DNA of 50,819 nt from CAZJHX01 sp964545715 (GTDB lineage: Bacteria > Myxococcota_A > UBA9042 > GCA-2863065): contig CAZJHX010000074.1 in NCBI GenBank assembly GCA_964545715.1, positions 1-50,819 of the forward strand, given 5' to 3'. The notes under the pieces were generated by a model. That model was given only the letters and a program-made list of their open reading frames with translations, searched no databases and was not told the origin of the DNA. Both the position numbers and the translations under genes were made by a program. Shown in pieces: positions 17,600 to 27,740 of this stretch. Positions within the stretch are counted from its first letter, which is position 1, and the number at the start of each line of letters is the position of its first letter.

Positions 17600-18379
17600 A
17601 TGTCGACAAGCCACGCCACCACCCCGTCCGCCACGCCCTTTGACTGGAGTGACCACGCCGTCTCGCGACGCGTCGTCAAGGCCCTCATGCTGGAGCTCCA
17701 CCGGATTGCCACCGGCCGCAACTCAGGTCCCCGGCCGGGGCTGCGATTTGAAGCGGCCTCCGCGCGCCGCGCTCCGGGACTGGTCCCCGGCACCGCGCTG
17801 CGTCAGGCTGCTGCGTTTGTTCGGCTGGTGCGTGTGGAGATCGACCGCAGCCAGGCGGTCCGGCAGCTGTTGGCGCTAATCACCCTGGGCGGCGGCAGGC
17901 CGATGACGCTGGCGTTCGGCCGGCACAGCTGCGCGTTTGTGGCGGCCCCGGACGGCGACGAGTTCGACATGGACGATCTGGCGGCCGTTCCCGGTGGTCG
18001 GGCCGTCGACGCCGGCGCCATGCTCACACGCACCGATCTGTTACTGCACATTCTCGAAGATCGGCTGGGACGACTGAATGATCGGCCCACACGCGGCCCG
18101 GGCCTGACGTGGCAAATCCAGCCGGGCCGCTATGCCGCCAATTACCGGACTGAGCAGGGGCGTCCGGGCAGTCTGGACCGTCTCGAGCTGCGCGCCGGAC
18201 CCGGTATGGGGCCTTCGCGACGCGGCGTGATGATCGCGACCGACAGCGACGGTAATCGGACGACCATCGGTCCACTCAGAATAGGTAAGCACCGCTCCCG
18301 CATTCAGCGGGTGCGGCCGACCGTGCTGAGCGTACGTCACGACTGGCAGCCGCTGTGGCCCCGAGCTCGGGCTTGCTGA
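17600..18379 (+). CDS. Hypothetical protein between FGE-like and kinase genes
   Basis: A 259-residue protein. The start at 17600 follows GGGAG at a good distance; an in-frame ATG at 17552 lies within the previous gene. No signal peptide, membrane span or known motif is visible. The middle (residues about 60-160) alternates short hydrophobic strands and Arg-rich helices, and the C-terminal 60 residues are very Arg-rich. I do not recognise it. Spacing of 35 bases to the FGE-like gene and of 29 bases to the kinase start suggests one operon of three. Confidence 0.7.
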   Translation: MSTSHATTPSATPFDWSDHAVSRRVVKALMLELHRIATGRNSGPRPGLRFEAASARRAPGLVPGTALRQAAAFVRLVRVEIDRSQAVRQLLALITLGGGRPMTLAFGRHSCAFVAAPDGDEFDMDDLAAVPGGRAVDAGAMLTRTDLLLHILEDRLGRLNDRPTRGPGLTWQIQPGRYAANYRTEQGRPGSLDRLELRAGPGMGPSRRGVMIATDSDGNRTTIGPLRIGKHRSRIQRVRPTVLSVRHDWQPLWPRARAC

Positions 18380-18408
18380 TCCGTTCGGCCCCGATTACAA
18401 CCAGACAG

Positions 18409-20217
18409 ATGGCCGCCGATAGCCAGCGCTTCTGTCCGGTCTGCGAAGTCACGATGGAGGCGGCGATCTGCCCTACTGACTCCGTCCCGACGGTTCCCCT
18501 GGACGCGCTGGCGCGCTCGGAGCGCGACCAGGCCCTGGGCAAGGTGTTTGCCGGGCGCTTTCAAATCGAGAGCGTGCTCGGCGAGGGCGGTATGGGGCGC
18601 GTCTATCGGGCCACACAGCTTAGTATCGGGCGAGAGGTCGCCCTCAAGACGTTGAGCGCCTCCCTCATCACCGACCGCAGCCACATGCGGCGCTTCTATC
18701 TGGAGGCGCGGTCCGCCAGCACACTCACCAGCCCGCACGTCGTCCGCATCTACGACTTCGGCATCGACGAGGCGTCAGGGGCGCCCTTCATTGCGATGGA
18801 GCTGCTCGTCGGCCAGGAACTCAGACAGCTGCTCCGCAAGCAGAAGACACTGTCGATTCGGCGCACCGTACGTATTCTCGGCCAGGTCACCATGGCCCTC
18901 CGCGAGGCCGAGGGCGCCCGCATCGTGCATCGCGACCTGAAGCCGGAGAACGTCTTTCTCATCAACCCGACCGGCGACTCCGAGTTCACCAAAGTCATGG
19001 ACTTCGGCATTGCCAAGGCCATTCGCTCCGACACCGAGAGCGGCGCCTCAGCGCTGACCGCCACCGGGACGACACTTGGAACCCCGACATACATGGCGCC
19101 CGAGCACGTCATGGGCGAGAAGCTGGACAGCCGCGCCGACCTCTATGCGATCGGGTGCATGATGTTCGAGATGCTGGTCGGGCGTCCGCCGTTTCAAGCT
19201 GCCGAGACGATGGACGTGCTGGTCCGCCACCTGTCGGCGCCGGCCCCACCCCTGCCCGAGGTGCTGCCCAACGGCGAGACCCCGAGCGACGCGCTGTGCA
19301 CTCTGTACAAGTCGCTGGTCCAAAAGTCGCGCGACCGGCGACCTGCAAGCGCCAAGCTCGTGTACGAGGCGCTGGAAGCGATCGCGCGCGGCGTCTCGGC
19401 TCCAGAGGGTCCCGAGGACGACCCCGGAGCGACCCGAAAACACCCCCAGCCGATCGTCGTCGAGCCGCACGCGTCCGAGCCTCCACAGTGGGAGCCGATC
19501 GTCATCGCGCCAGTCGCGTCGCAGCCCGTCGAGCAGGCAACTGTCCCGGATGCTGTGCACACCACCGGTCCGACCCGCCAGGTCGCTACGCCACCTCACG
19601 AGCCGCGTGCGCCGACGCGCCCTGCGGCGACCTGGCTCCGGGTTGGGCTTGCGATGGCGGCCTTGCTGGCGGTCGTCGCTTGGGTTGCGTGGCCGCCAGA
19701 GACGCCGTCCGAAGCGCCTGTACGGACCCGGGCACCGGCAGCGCAGCCCGTCTCGCCCGACCGCTCCAGCAAGGCGCCGGAGCCGGCGGCGATCGCGCAG
19801 CCGTCGGCAACATCCAGGCGACCGGACCCGCCGAAACAGCACGTGATCCTTCTTGTCGCCCATCCTTCTGCCCACGTGGCGATCAACGGTGTCGCGAAGG
19901 GAACCACACCATATCGGCTCACCCGTCGGCTGGGTGAGCCACCCAGCGTGCTCACGCTGACGGCCGCCGATCATGAGCCGGCAGAGCTGCGTCTGACCGA
20001 TGCCGACGCCGCGGGCACACGGGACATCTTTCTGGTCCGCCGGTCGGCGCCTCCACCGTCTCCACCCCCTGAGGAGCCCGACTCAAAACCGGCTGCGCCT
20101 GAGCCCGCGGTCGCCAAGCCTGCCCCGCGGCCGAGCAGGGCGACACCTGAGGAGGCCACGACGGTCGTGAAACCAAAGTCCAAGCGACCGGCCAAGGTTC
20201 ATCTTGAGCCCTGGTAG
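18409..20217 (+). CDS. Membrane-anchored Ser/Thr protein kinase with PEGA-like C-terminus
   Basis: A 602-residue Hanks-type kinase. The N-terminus carries a Cys knuckle, CPVCEVTMEAAICPTD. The kinase domain (about residues 48-320) has the glycine loop LGEGGMGRVYRA, the VALK lysine, the catalytic loop IVHRDLKPENVFL, DFGIAK and the activation segment GTPTYMAPEH, so it should be active. A Pro-rich linker leads to a single membrane span (WLRVGLAMAALLAVVAWVAW), then an extracytoplasmic PEGA-like beta domain (HVAINGVAKGTTPYRL) and a Pro/Lys-rich tail. The start at 18409 puts the Cys knuckle close to the N-terminus; GTG 18355 would overlap the previous gene. It phosphorylates proteins in response to an envelope signal. 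It converges with the sigma-54 activator gene with 11 bases between the stops. Confidence 0.93.
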   Translation: MAADSQRFCPVCEVTMEAAICPTDSVPTVPLDALARSERDQALGKVFAGRFQIESVLGEGGMGRVYRATQLSIGREVALKTLSASLITDRSHMRRFYLEARSASTLTSPHVVRIYDFGIDEASGAPFIAMELLVGQELRQLLRKQKTLSIRRTVRILGQVTMALREAEGARIVHRDLKPENVFLINPTGDSEFTKVMDFGIAKAIRSDTESGASALTATGTTLGTPTYMAPEHVMGEKLDSRADLYAIGCMMFEMLVGRPPFQAAETMDVLVRHLSAPAPPLPEVLPNGETPSDALCTLYKSLVQKSRDRRPASAKLVYEALEAIARGVSAPEGPEDDPGATRKHPQPIVVEPHASEPPQWEPIVIAPVASQPVEQATVPDAVHTTGPTRQVATPPHEPRAPTRPAATWLRVGLAMAALLAVVAWVAWPPETPSEAPVRTRAPAAQPVSPDRSSKAPEPAAIAQPSATSRRPDPPKQHVILLVAHPSAHVAINGVAKGTTPYRLTRRLGEPPSVLTLTAADHEPAELRLTDADAAGTRDIFLVRRSAPPPSPPPEEPDSKPAAPEPAVAKPAPRPSRATPEEATTVVKPKSKRPAKVHLEPW

Positions 20218-20228
20218 GGCGACTGCGC

Positions 20229-21839
20229 TCAGCGCAAGCCGAGCTGCCGCATGCGCTGCATCAAGCCGCTGACGGAGACCTCCATGGCCATCGACATCGC
20301 ATCCAGGTCTCCGCCGTGCTCGATTCGGGACGCGGCGATCTCCGACTCCTCCAGCTGTGAGGCCTTGCGTATGCTGGGGCACTTCTCGATCAGGTCGTAT
20401 AGGGACGTGCGGGAAACGCCAAGCGCGATCGCCGTCGGCTTCAGCTGAAACCGATTGGCCCTCAGCGCCGCCAGCAGCTCCTCCTCGGAGACCTGCGAAG
20501 GACGTCGATAGCTGGGGGCCGGCGGCTCCGCCTGTTTGGGCGCCGGTAAGGACGAAGCCGCAGACTGGTCCGCATCCGTCGCCTCGGCGGGGGTCGAGAC
20601 GGCGCTCAATGTCTGCTCCACCACGCCGTCGATGACTGCGCTCTTGCTGCCTCGGCTGGCGATGACGATCTGGCGCACCACATTGCGCAGCTGCCGAACG
20701 TTGCCGGGCCAGGCGTGGCGTGCGAGCGCATCGACCACCGAGGCCGCCAACCAGGGATCGTCCGCGCGTCCCTCCAGATGGTGAGCCTCGCCCGTCGCGG
20801 CCAGCTCTTCACGCAGAAAGTGGACCAGCAGCCGCCCGATGTCGTCGCGGCGCGTGCGCAGCGGCGGGACAGTGATCTGAAATCCGGCCAGGCGGTGCAT
20901 CAGCGGCGCGCGAAATGACCCGTCAGCGATCGCCTGTTCCAGGTTGGCGTCCGTCGCGGCGATCAGACGGGCGTCGACCTTGCGCGGCGTGTTGGCGCCC
21001 ACGGCCTGGATCTCGTTCGTCTCCAGCGTGCGCAGGAGCATGGCCTGGACCTCGTACGGGGTATCGCCGATCTCGTCCAGGAAGAGCGTGCCGCCGTCCG
21101 CGCGACGAAAGAGGCCCGGTTTGTCCCGTACGGCGCCCGTATATGCGCCTTTGACCGCGCCGAAGAGCTCAGCCGCAGCGAGGGTCGCCGGTACCGCCGA
21201 CATGTTGACGGAGACGAAGTCGCGGTGGCGGCGGGGGCTGTTGTCGTGCACCGCCCGAGCGACGAGCTCCTTGCCGCTGCCCGACTCGCCTCGCAGCAGC
21301 ACCATCACGTCGAGGTCGGTCACGCGCATGATGGCCCGTCGCAGTCCCTCGATCGCGTTGGACCGTCCCACCAGTCCCAAGTCCGGCGCCCGTTCGAAGT
21401 CGGCCGGCTCGAGCAGGTGCATGACCAGGACAACTCGCTCCGCGAGGGTCAGCACCACCCCGCGCGTGAGGTCGGCGTGCGATAGCACACAGTCCGCGGG
21501 CATCCGGCGGCCGTCGACCTCCAATTGGGTGCCGCTGTCGGCGGCGTTCACCCGGTACAGCCCGCCTGCGCCGCTGAGTACGATGGGACGGCGGCTGATG
21601 AAGGAGTCGTCAAGTGGGCGCCAGGCGCCGTCGGGGTCGCGCCAGAAGTCCGGTTCGCTGCGCGACAGGTTGACCTGGCCGCCCTTTGACAGGTCCGGGA
21701 GCCAGACACGCTCGCCGACGCGTGAAAGGACGGGATGCCAGAGGATTGTGAGCGCGGCCACCGGCTTGCCGGGGGCGGTCCGCTTGTCGCGCTTTGTCAC
21801 CCGGGTGGTGGTCTCGTAGCGCGATGAATTGTCTGCCAT
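20229..21839 (-). CDS. Sigma-54-dependent transcriptional activator with FHA-like N-terminus
   Basis: A 536-residue activator starting at ATG 21839. The N-terminal 150 residues include SRRPIVLSG and a phosphothreonine-binding-like region that resembles FHA domains. The AAA+ domain follows with Walker A GESGSGKE, the sigma-54 contact loop GAYTGA (a common variant of GAFTGA), Walker B GTLFLDEIGD, and the R-finger region. A Fis-type helix-turn-helix ends the protein (LKPTAIALGVSRTSLYDLIEK). FHA/sigma-54 activators in Myxococcota read Ser/Thr kinase signals, and a kinase gene adjoins it. Earlier in-frame starts lie in the downstream end of the TPR gene and are rejected. Confidence 0.9.
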   Translation of the reverse strand: MADNSSRYETTTRVTKRDKRTAPGKPVAALTILWHPVLSRVGERVWLPDLSKGGQVNLSRSEPDFWRDPDGAWRPLDDSFISRRPIVLSGAGGLYRVNAADSGTQLEVDGRRMPADCVLSHADLTRGVVLTLAERVVLVMHLLEPADFERAPDLGLVGRSNAIEGLRRAIMRVTDLDVMVLLRGESGSGKELVARAVHDNSPRRHRDFVSVNMSAVPATLAAAELFGAVKGAYTGAVRDKPGLFRRADGGTLFLDEIGDTPYEVQAMLLRTLETNEIQAVGANTPRKVDARLIAATDANLEQAIADGSFRAPLMHRLAGFQITVPPLRTRRDDIGRLLVHFLREELAATGEAHHLEGRADDPWLAASVVDALARHAWPGNVRQLRNVVRQIVIASRGSKSAVIDGVVEQTLSAVSTPAEATDADQSAASSLPAPKQAEPPAPSYRRPSQVSEEELLAALRANRFQLKPTAIALGVSRTSLYDLIEKCPSIRKASQLEESEIAASRIEHGGDLDAMSMAMEVSVSGLMQRMRQLGLR

Positions 21840-21942
21840 GAGGGCCAGTGTACTGCCCGGGCGAGACCAGCCGCAAACACGGCGACGAGGTCCTATCGGC
21901 GGTCGTTCCATGCTTTCTAGCAGGCCGCTTTTCAGCGACCTG

Positions 21943-23121
21943 CTAGAAGCGGCCGCCCACCAGCACCCACCCATCCGGCGAGACGGACACCGACACCGCG
22001 GGTTCGGGCGCAGGGGCCGGCGCGCCATCGGATGACAGCACCAGCCACGCCAGCCCACCGACGACTGCGGCGCTGCCCGCAATGGTCAGCACGATTCCCG
22101 CCGTGGAGTGGGTGCGCGATGCCTCCCAGTCGTCCTGATGACCGGTTTGCGTCAGCGACTTGACCAGGCCCGTCCGGTCGTTGATGTCCGGATCCGCGCG
22201 CGCGCCGCCGCCGACCACCAGCAGAGCGACCCCCGCGCCCAGCGTCGCGATGCCCGTGCCGCTGACGACCCAGGGCCAGGCGCTTCGTCCGGCAGCCGGC
22301 GGGTCCACAGGCTTCGCGATCTCCACGTCACGCGGCGCATCGGGTGCGGTGAGGACCAACTCCCGAACGGTGCGTGGCAGCACGTCGATCTCCAGCTCGC
22401 GCGATCGCCCGTCGCGCCATGACACGGTCAGCTTGTGCGCGCCGGCATCCAGCTCCAACATCTGCAGCCTCGCCACATCTACCGCGATGGGATGACCGTT
22501 GATCTTCAGCCGCTCCCCGCCGGTTCTGGGCGGCCAGGCCAGACTGCCCCGAGTCGATGCGCCGGCAGGGTCAGGCAACGTCAGTCGCACGCCGCCCTTC
22601 AGCTCCCGACGCCAGCAGGCCACCCGCCCCTGCTTGCTGTCGATTCGACAGATCTGGTGCGCGCCCGCAGCCACCTCGACAGCCTTTGTGGCGTCGACCG
22701 CCTGGTCGTCCAGCATCACTATCGTGTGCGCGGTGAGTCCCGTGAACACGAACTGTGCCTGCCCGAGCAGCGGCTGAAGCTTGGCCGCCCGCGCTTTGGC
22801 CAGCGCGCGCAGCTCCCCGGGGGTGCGATCCATCGCCGCGACCGTGAGAAACGCGGCGTGGGCCTCTTGAGTCTGGCCGAGCGACTCCAGCGTGCGCCCG
22901 ATATTGAACAGGTAGATCGGCTTGGGAGACCGCATGTGGGCATGCCGCAGAAGCCCCAGCGCCTCGTCATAGCGACCTTCGCCGAACGCCTTTCTGGCGG
23001 CCTGGTACGCCTGCACATCCGTCAGACTCTTGTCCACCGGGGGCGTCCGTCCATGCGCGCTCGCGGCGCTCAGACACGTCAGCGCCAACGCGATCACCCG
23101 GCCCTGAATCCCGGTACTCAT
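21943..23121 (-). CDS. TPR/PEGA-like membrane protein with signal peptide
   Basis: A 392-residue protein. A signal peptide covers the first 24 residues (ALALTCLSAASAHG). Residues about 35-120 are TPR-like (YQAARKAFGEGRYDEALGLL, IGRTLESLGQTQEAHAAFL). Residues about 130-260 are beta-rich and PEGA-like (LKINGHPIAVDVARLQMLEL). Two hydrophobic spans follow (WVVSGTGIATLGAGVALLVV and IVLTIAGSAAVVGGLAWLVL). It ends with VSPDGWVLVGGRF, a terminal aromatic strand. The start overlaps the stop of the 1540-residue lipoprotein gene (ATGA), so both are translated from one mRNA. It is probably an envelope adaptor for that lipoprotein. Confidence 0.85.
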   Translation of the reverse strand: MSTGIQGRVIALALTCLSAASAHGRTPPVDKSLTDVQAYQAARKAFGEGRYDEALGLLRHAHMRSPKPIYLFNIGRTLESLGQTQEAHAAFLTVAAMDRTPGELRALAKARAAKLQPLLGQAQFVFTGLTAHTIVMLDDQAVDATKAVEVAAGAHQICRIDSKQGRVACWRRELKGGVRLTLPDPAGASTRGSLAWPPRTGGERLKINGHPIAVDVARLQMLELDAGAHKLTVSWRDGRSRELEIDVLPRTVRELVLTAPDAPRDVEIAKPVDPPAAGRSAWPWVVSGTGIATLGAGVALLVVGGGARADPDINDRTGLVKSLTQTGHQDDWEASRTHSTAGIVLTIAGSAAVVGGLAWLVLSSDGAPAPAPEPAVSVSVSPDGWVLVGGRF

Positions 23122-26100
23122 GGCGCCGGCAGCACGCGTATTGTTACGCCCGAGGCGTCATCGTCCGGCGACTCAAAGCCGACGAAGACGTCGTTATCCC
23201 CCGACGGCGTCAAGGCGGGCCGCTCCTGGTCGCCGGGCCAGGTGCGGTTGGCCACGATGCGCGGCCCAATCGCCTTCCCGTCACTGTTATACCGCTGTAC
23301 CTGCACCGCCGCGCCGTCGCTGTCGATTCCCGGCGTCATCGTGTCCCACCCCACGACCACCTGGCCGCTTGGCAAGACCACTATCGCGGGGTTCAGCTGG
23401 GCCTCGTCGGTCGAGCCGGCCGGGCTGAACTCAGCGCCCTCGATGGCAAGCGACTCGGAGTCGTACCGTCCGCACACGACGTCGGCGTCGCCCAGCGCCA
23501 GGGACTCCCAACACGCGAAGAGGATGTCGCCGACCACGCCGATCGCCGCGTTGGTCTGGCCGGCGCCGACCGTCGTGTTCAGCAGCACCGGGTCCGCCGG
23601 GAGCGCGCCATCCGCCGCCACACGACGCGCATAGACGCCGACGCCCACCGGGTCGGGCGCTTGCCAGGCCACTATGAACTCATCGGAGCCCAGCACAGCG
23701 GTCACCGCCGCCAGATCCTGTGCGCCGGCGGCGACCGCAGCCACAATCTTCTCGCCGGCGAGCTGCGTTCCATCCGCTGCAAAAGTGCGAACGGTGATCT
23801 CGCCGCCGACGTCGGCCACCGCCGTCCACGCCACCAGGGACCTTCCATTGGCGTCTGTGGCGACGGCCGGGCGGCGCTGGTACCCGGTCGTCGTGGTGTT
23901 GATGCCCAGCTCACCGCCTTGCGCGACCCCATCGACGTCGTAGCGCCGCCCGAAGATGCCATCACTGGACCCGTCCTGGTCCTCGGACTCCCACACCACA
24001 AAGAAGCCGTCCGGGCCCCCAGCGACCGCCGGACGTCGCTGTCCGGCCCCCAGTGTGGTGTTCACTGCGCCTTCCGCCACGAGCAGCCCGCCAGCGCTGT
24101 CGAAGAGCGCCGCCCCGACCTCGCCGCCTTTTGTCTTGCCAAGGCCCGACTCGTACGCGACCAGCACGTTGCCGTTACCCGCAGTGCCCGCCGCGGGACG
24201 CGATTGTGCCCCGTCATTGATGAGGTTCGCGGTCGTCTCCAGGCGCCCGGACTGTGGGACGCCCGCCTTGTCGAAGCGCCGCGTCCAAACGGTGCCGTTG
24301 AAGAGCTGTTGGCCCCACCCCTGCACCACCCACTCTTCGTCCACCTCCACGAAGGCGGCGATCCATGCGTCGTCGGATAGCACCTTCACCGTCGCCGCGC
24401 GCTGGTTTCCAGCCGTCCGCACGTGGTTCACGGCGACCTCGGCCCCGTCGGGCGCAGCCGACGAGGTGAACCGGCGTGCTTTGACGCCGTACCCATTGGT
24501 GTCGCCGAGCTCGTCAGCGTAGACCACCACGAAGCTGCCGTCGCTGAACGCATCCACGTCGCCCAGCCTCTGATCGCCGAGGACCGACGCGTTGACCCCG
24601 AGCGGCCCGTCCGACAGTGGCGCGCCATCACTGTCAAACCGCCGCAGCGCGATGCCGCGACCGTCGCCGTCGATGCCTTCTCCCTCCCACAACACCACGA
24701 ACCGCCCATCCTGGAACGGAACGAGTCGCACTCCGTATACGGCGGCGCCCACCTCGTGAACCAGGGCGGGCTCCGCGAACACCGCGACGCCCGTGGACGT
24801 AAAGCGTCGTGCATAGACCTTATCGCCGGTTTGTGAGGCCCAAGCGACCAGGAGCTCGTCAGTGCCGTCCGGCACGACCGCCGCCGCCCACTCTGTCGTG
24901 TGTTTCGCGTCGCCCTGCGCGACCAGCGTGACCGGAGCGGAGGTGTTCAGGGCGGCATCCACGCTCCACATCTGAACCGCGCCGGGAACCGAACCGTCAC
25001 CGCCGTTGCCCTGGGTATGCATGGCGTGAAGTATGCGATAGGAGCTGTCCCCCAGAGCTAGCGGCAGGACCTGCTGGTGCGTCGCAAAGTTCGTCTGGCT
25101 GTAGCCGTAGTCGATGACCTGAGTCCAATCGACCTTCAACGCGCCTGTGTGGTCAAATGTCTGCGCCGACCAGCGAATGTTGATGGTGCCCTTGCTCGTC
25201 GACTGCAGCCCATGGTGGCCGTTGTGCCCCATGACCAGAAACTCGCCGCTGCTGTGCATGGCGATGGGGGAGCGCCATTGGAATCCCTTCAGCGCATTGC
25301 CGTACGGTGAGCCCGGGATCGACAGCGGGGTCTCCTCGTTCTCCCGGCTGCCGCTGGCGTCCGACAACCGCAGGGCGTTGGTGCCGTCCGAGATGAGCCC
25401 ATACGAGTTCTGCACCGTCGCCCACGTCCACTGCGTGGCGTATCGTCCAAAGCCGAGATCGGCCAGGGCAGGGCGATATCCCGAGACCTCCAACACGCTG
25501 ATCTGCTGCTCGCCGCAGACATATGTCGTGCCCTTGCACTGGCCGTTCACGCACGAATCCGCCGCCGTGCAGGCGTCGTCATCGTTGCAGTCGGCCCCCT
25601 CCGGCAGCTTGGCGGTCACGCAGCCCTGCGCCCCCTCCTGGCACGTCCCGGTCTTGCACCCGTCCGACACAGCGCAGTCGACAACGTTGCCCTCGCACGC
25701 CCCGTCGGCGTTGCACTGGTCGCCGGAGGTGCAGTATTTGCCGTCGTCACAGCTGTCGCCGGCAGCCTTGGGGACGGGCGCACACGCGTGCTCATCGGGG
25801 GCCAGGTTGACGCACGCGCCCACCGCGCACGCCTCGTCGGCGCTCGAGCAGTCGGGCGCCGATCCCGGAACGCATGCGCCATCGGTGCAAGCGTCACCCA
25901 CGGTACAGCCGTCGCCGTCGTCACAGGTCACGTCACTTTGAGGCGTTCCCTCGCAGGAGTCGCCGCTGCAGGTGTCCTCGGTGGTGCACGCATTACCGTC
26001 ATTGCAGGGAGTCCCATCAGCGGGGGTGTTGGCGCACTGGCCGGTCTCGGAATCGCACGCATCGGTCGTGCACGGATTGCCGTCGTCGCACTGAAGCGCG

Positions 26101-27740
26101 CTGGGAAGTTGCACACACCCGTCGTCCGGATCACATACCGCAGTAGTGCACTCGTCTTCATCCGGCGCACAGGCGCTGTCGTCGGGCGTCTTGGAGCACT
26201 GGCCGGTATCGGCGTCGCAGACGTCCACGGTGCAAGCGATTCCGTCGTCGCAGACCTCGTCGGTGGCGCCGTCGCAGTCGTTGTCCTGGCCGTCGCACAC
26301 GTCGTCCGCAGGCACGGCGGCGTCACACACGGACAAGCCGTCAAAGCCGCACACCCGCTGCCCCGCGCAGGATCCCGCGCCATTCTCGGTCGCGCATGGC
26401 GTGGTCAGCGCCAGCAGCTTGGAGAGTGACGAGCACCCGCACTGGCCGTCGTCTTTGACGCATTGCGCACTGTCGCCGGTCGCGTCGCACGAGTACCCGT
26501 CCGGACAGATGCCGTCCTTGCCGCAGTAGGTACCACACTGACCACCCTCGGCCGTGCCGTAGGAGACGCACTCGTGGGCGCCGAGCGCCGCGCCTTTCAC
26601 AGCGCAGTCCGCGTCCTGTGTGCACGGCTGGCACAGCTTGTCCTGCGGGGCCAGGCAGATGTAGTCGGGCAGCTTGCCGTCGCTGGGTCCCGCGGGCAGG
26701 CACACCAGAGGCCCTGGACAGTCGGCGTTGCTTTCGCACGACCCCGTGCAGACGCTTGCGGCGCCCGTGGAGACGCACACCGGCACCTGGCAGTCGTCAT
26801 CGCCCACACAGACGCATCCCACGCCCGCAGAGCAGGGCCGTCCGCCGTTATCGTCGGCGGTGTCCGGGCCGACGTCCGTACCATCTTCCCAGACATCCAA
26901 CGCGGCATCTTCCGCGGCGTCCGGCGCATCCTCGTCGGGGTCGGTCGCGTCGACGTCTTCGCCCACGTAGACGTCCTGATCGGGCGGCTCAACGTCAACG
27001 TCGTCGGGAGCCCAGCAGATCGTCGCGGCGGCCCCAAGCTCATCCTGGCTGGGGTGACACAGCTCGCCCGACGGACAGTCCGCGTCCGTCTCACACCCGT
27101 TGGCGCATCGCAGATCCGGCGCGTCGGACAGCAGCCACTCGCTCGCTGCGCACACCGCGTTACCCGGGCAGGCCGACTCTGTGCTGCAGATCGGCGCGTC
27201 CAGCAGGTCCAGCGCCGCCGGAACGCACAGCCCCGCTCGCTCGCTGGTGCCCACAACCTGCAGCATCACGCAGGACAAGCCCTCAGCGCAGCCATCCCCG
27301 CATGGTGTCAGACACTGGTACAGCGGCTCCAGATCCACACGCCCACATGTTCCGTCACATTTCGTGAGGCATCCCTCCTCGATCAGGCACGGCGTATCGG
27401 CGACCATCTCCTCCGCTACACACACGGCGGATGCGCGGTCATCGATGTTGAGGCCGCAGTCACAAACGCTGCCCGGCGGGCAGGCGGTGTCGTCGACGCA
27501 GGGCTTCAGGCATTCGAAGGCGGGCTCGTCAGCGGTGCTCAAAGTGCCGCAGAGCCAGCCTGACGCGCACTCAGCGTCACTGACGCACGGATAACGAAAG
27601 CGGTCCAACGGCAGCTCTTCGGGACACCCCGGCACCAGCGCCAGAAGCACTATTGCTGAACCAGCGAGCACACCACTCGCCGCCGTGGAAGGCGATCCAC
27701 GCACCCGTCGTTTCTCCCGGTGAAAGTCTCCCTGGATCAT
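23118..27740 (-). CDS. Giant Cys-rich lipoprotein with MopE-like modules and C-terminal beta-propeller-like repeats
   Basis: A 1540-residue secreted protein. The start at 27740 gives a signal peptide with lipobox LALVPGC (about residue 38). Residues about 45-300 hold Cys-rich modules (CVSDAECASGWLC type). An Asp/Glu-rich linker (about 265-310) follows. Residues about 310-790 are dense Cys repeats including the MopE-type metal-binding motif NDCDGATDE and many CDDGxxCT units. The C-terminal 700 residues repeat VxWxS and RRFxxxG motifs about 50 residues apart (for example GQRRPAVAGGPDGFFVVWES), like a beta-propeller or VCBS-like repeat set. It would be a long surface stalk with a propeller head. 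Function is unknown: adhesin, polymer binding or metal scavenging. It forms an operon with the TPR/PEGA-like gene. A group II intron lies 101 bases upstream of its start, on the other strand. Confidence 0.9.
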   Translation of the reverse strand: MIQGDFHREKRRVRGSPSTAASGVLAGSAIVLLALVPGCPEELPLDRFRYPCVSDAECASGWLCGTLSTADEPAFECLKPCVDDTACPPGSVCDCGLNIDDRASAVCVAEEMVADTPCLIEEGCLTKCDGTCGRVDLEPLYQCLTPCGDGCAEGLSCVMLQVVGTSERAGLCVPAALDLLDAPICSTESACPGNAVCAASEWLLSDAPDLRCANGCETDADCPSGELCHPSQDELGAAATICWAPDDVDVEPPDQDVYVGEDVDATDPDEDAPDAAEDAALDVWEDGTDVGPDTADDNGGRPCSAGVGCVCVGDDDCQVPVCVSTGAASVCTGSCESNADCPGPLVCLPAGPSDGKLPDYICLAPQDKLCQPCTQDADCAVKGAALGAHECVSYGTAEGGQCGTYCGKDGICPDGYSCDATGDSAQCVKDDGQCGCSSLSKLLALTTPCATENGAGSCAGQRVCGFDGLSVCDAAVPADDVCDGQDNDCDGATDEVCDDGIACTVDVCDADTGQCSKTPDDSACAPDEDECTTAVCDPDDGCVQLPSALQCDDGNPCTTDACDSETGQCANTPADGTPCNDGNACTTEDTCSGDSCEGTPQSDVTCDDGDGCTVGDACTDGACVPGSAPDCSSADEACAVGACVNLAPDEHACAPVPKAAGDSCDDGKYCTSGDQCNADGACEGNVVDCAVSDGCKTGTCQEGAQGCVTAKLPEGADCNDDDACTAADSCVNGQCKGTTYVCGEQQISVLEVSGYRPALADLGFGRYATQWTWATVQNSYGLISDGTNALRLSDASGSRENEETPLSIPGSPYGNALKGFQWRSPIAMHSSGEFLVMGHNGHHGLQSTSKGTINIRWSAQTFDHTGALKVDWTQVIDYGYSQTNFATHQQVLPLALGDSSYRILHAMHTQGNGGDGSVPGAVQMWSVDAALNTSAPVTLVAQGDAKHTTEWAAAVVPDGTDELLVAWASQTGDKVYARRFTSTGVAVFAEPALVHEVGAAVYGVRLVPFQDGRFVVLWEGEGIDGDGRGIALRRFDSDGAPLSDGPLGVNASVLGDQRLGDVDAFSDGSFVVVYADELGDTNGYGVKARRFTSSAAPDGAEVAVNHVRTAGNQRAATVKVLSDDAWIAAFVEVDEEWVVQGWGQQLFNGTVWTRRFDKAGVPQSGRLETTANLINDGAQSRPAAGTAGNGNVLVAYESGLGKTKGGEVGAALFDSAGGLLVAEGAVNTTLGAGQRRPAVAGGPDGFFVVWESEDQDGSSDGIFGRRYDVDGVAQGGELGINTTTTGYQRRPAVATDANGRSLVAWTAVADVGGEITVRTFAADGTQLAGEKIVAAVAAGAQDLAAVTAVLGSDEFIVAWQAPDPVGVGVYARRVAADGALPADPVLLNTTVGAGQTNAAIGVVGDILFACWESLALGDADVVCGRYDSESLAIEGAEFSPAGSTDEAQLNPAIVVLPSGQVVVGWDTMTPGIDSDGAAVQVQRYNSDGKAIGPRIVANRTWPGDQERPALTPSGDNDVFVGFESPDDDASGVTIRVLPAP

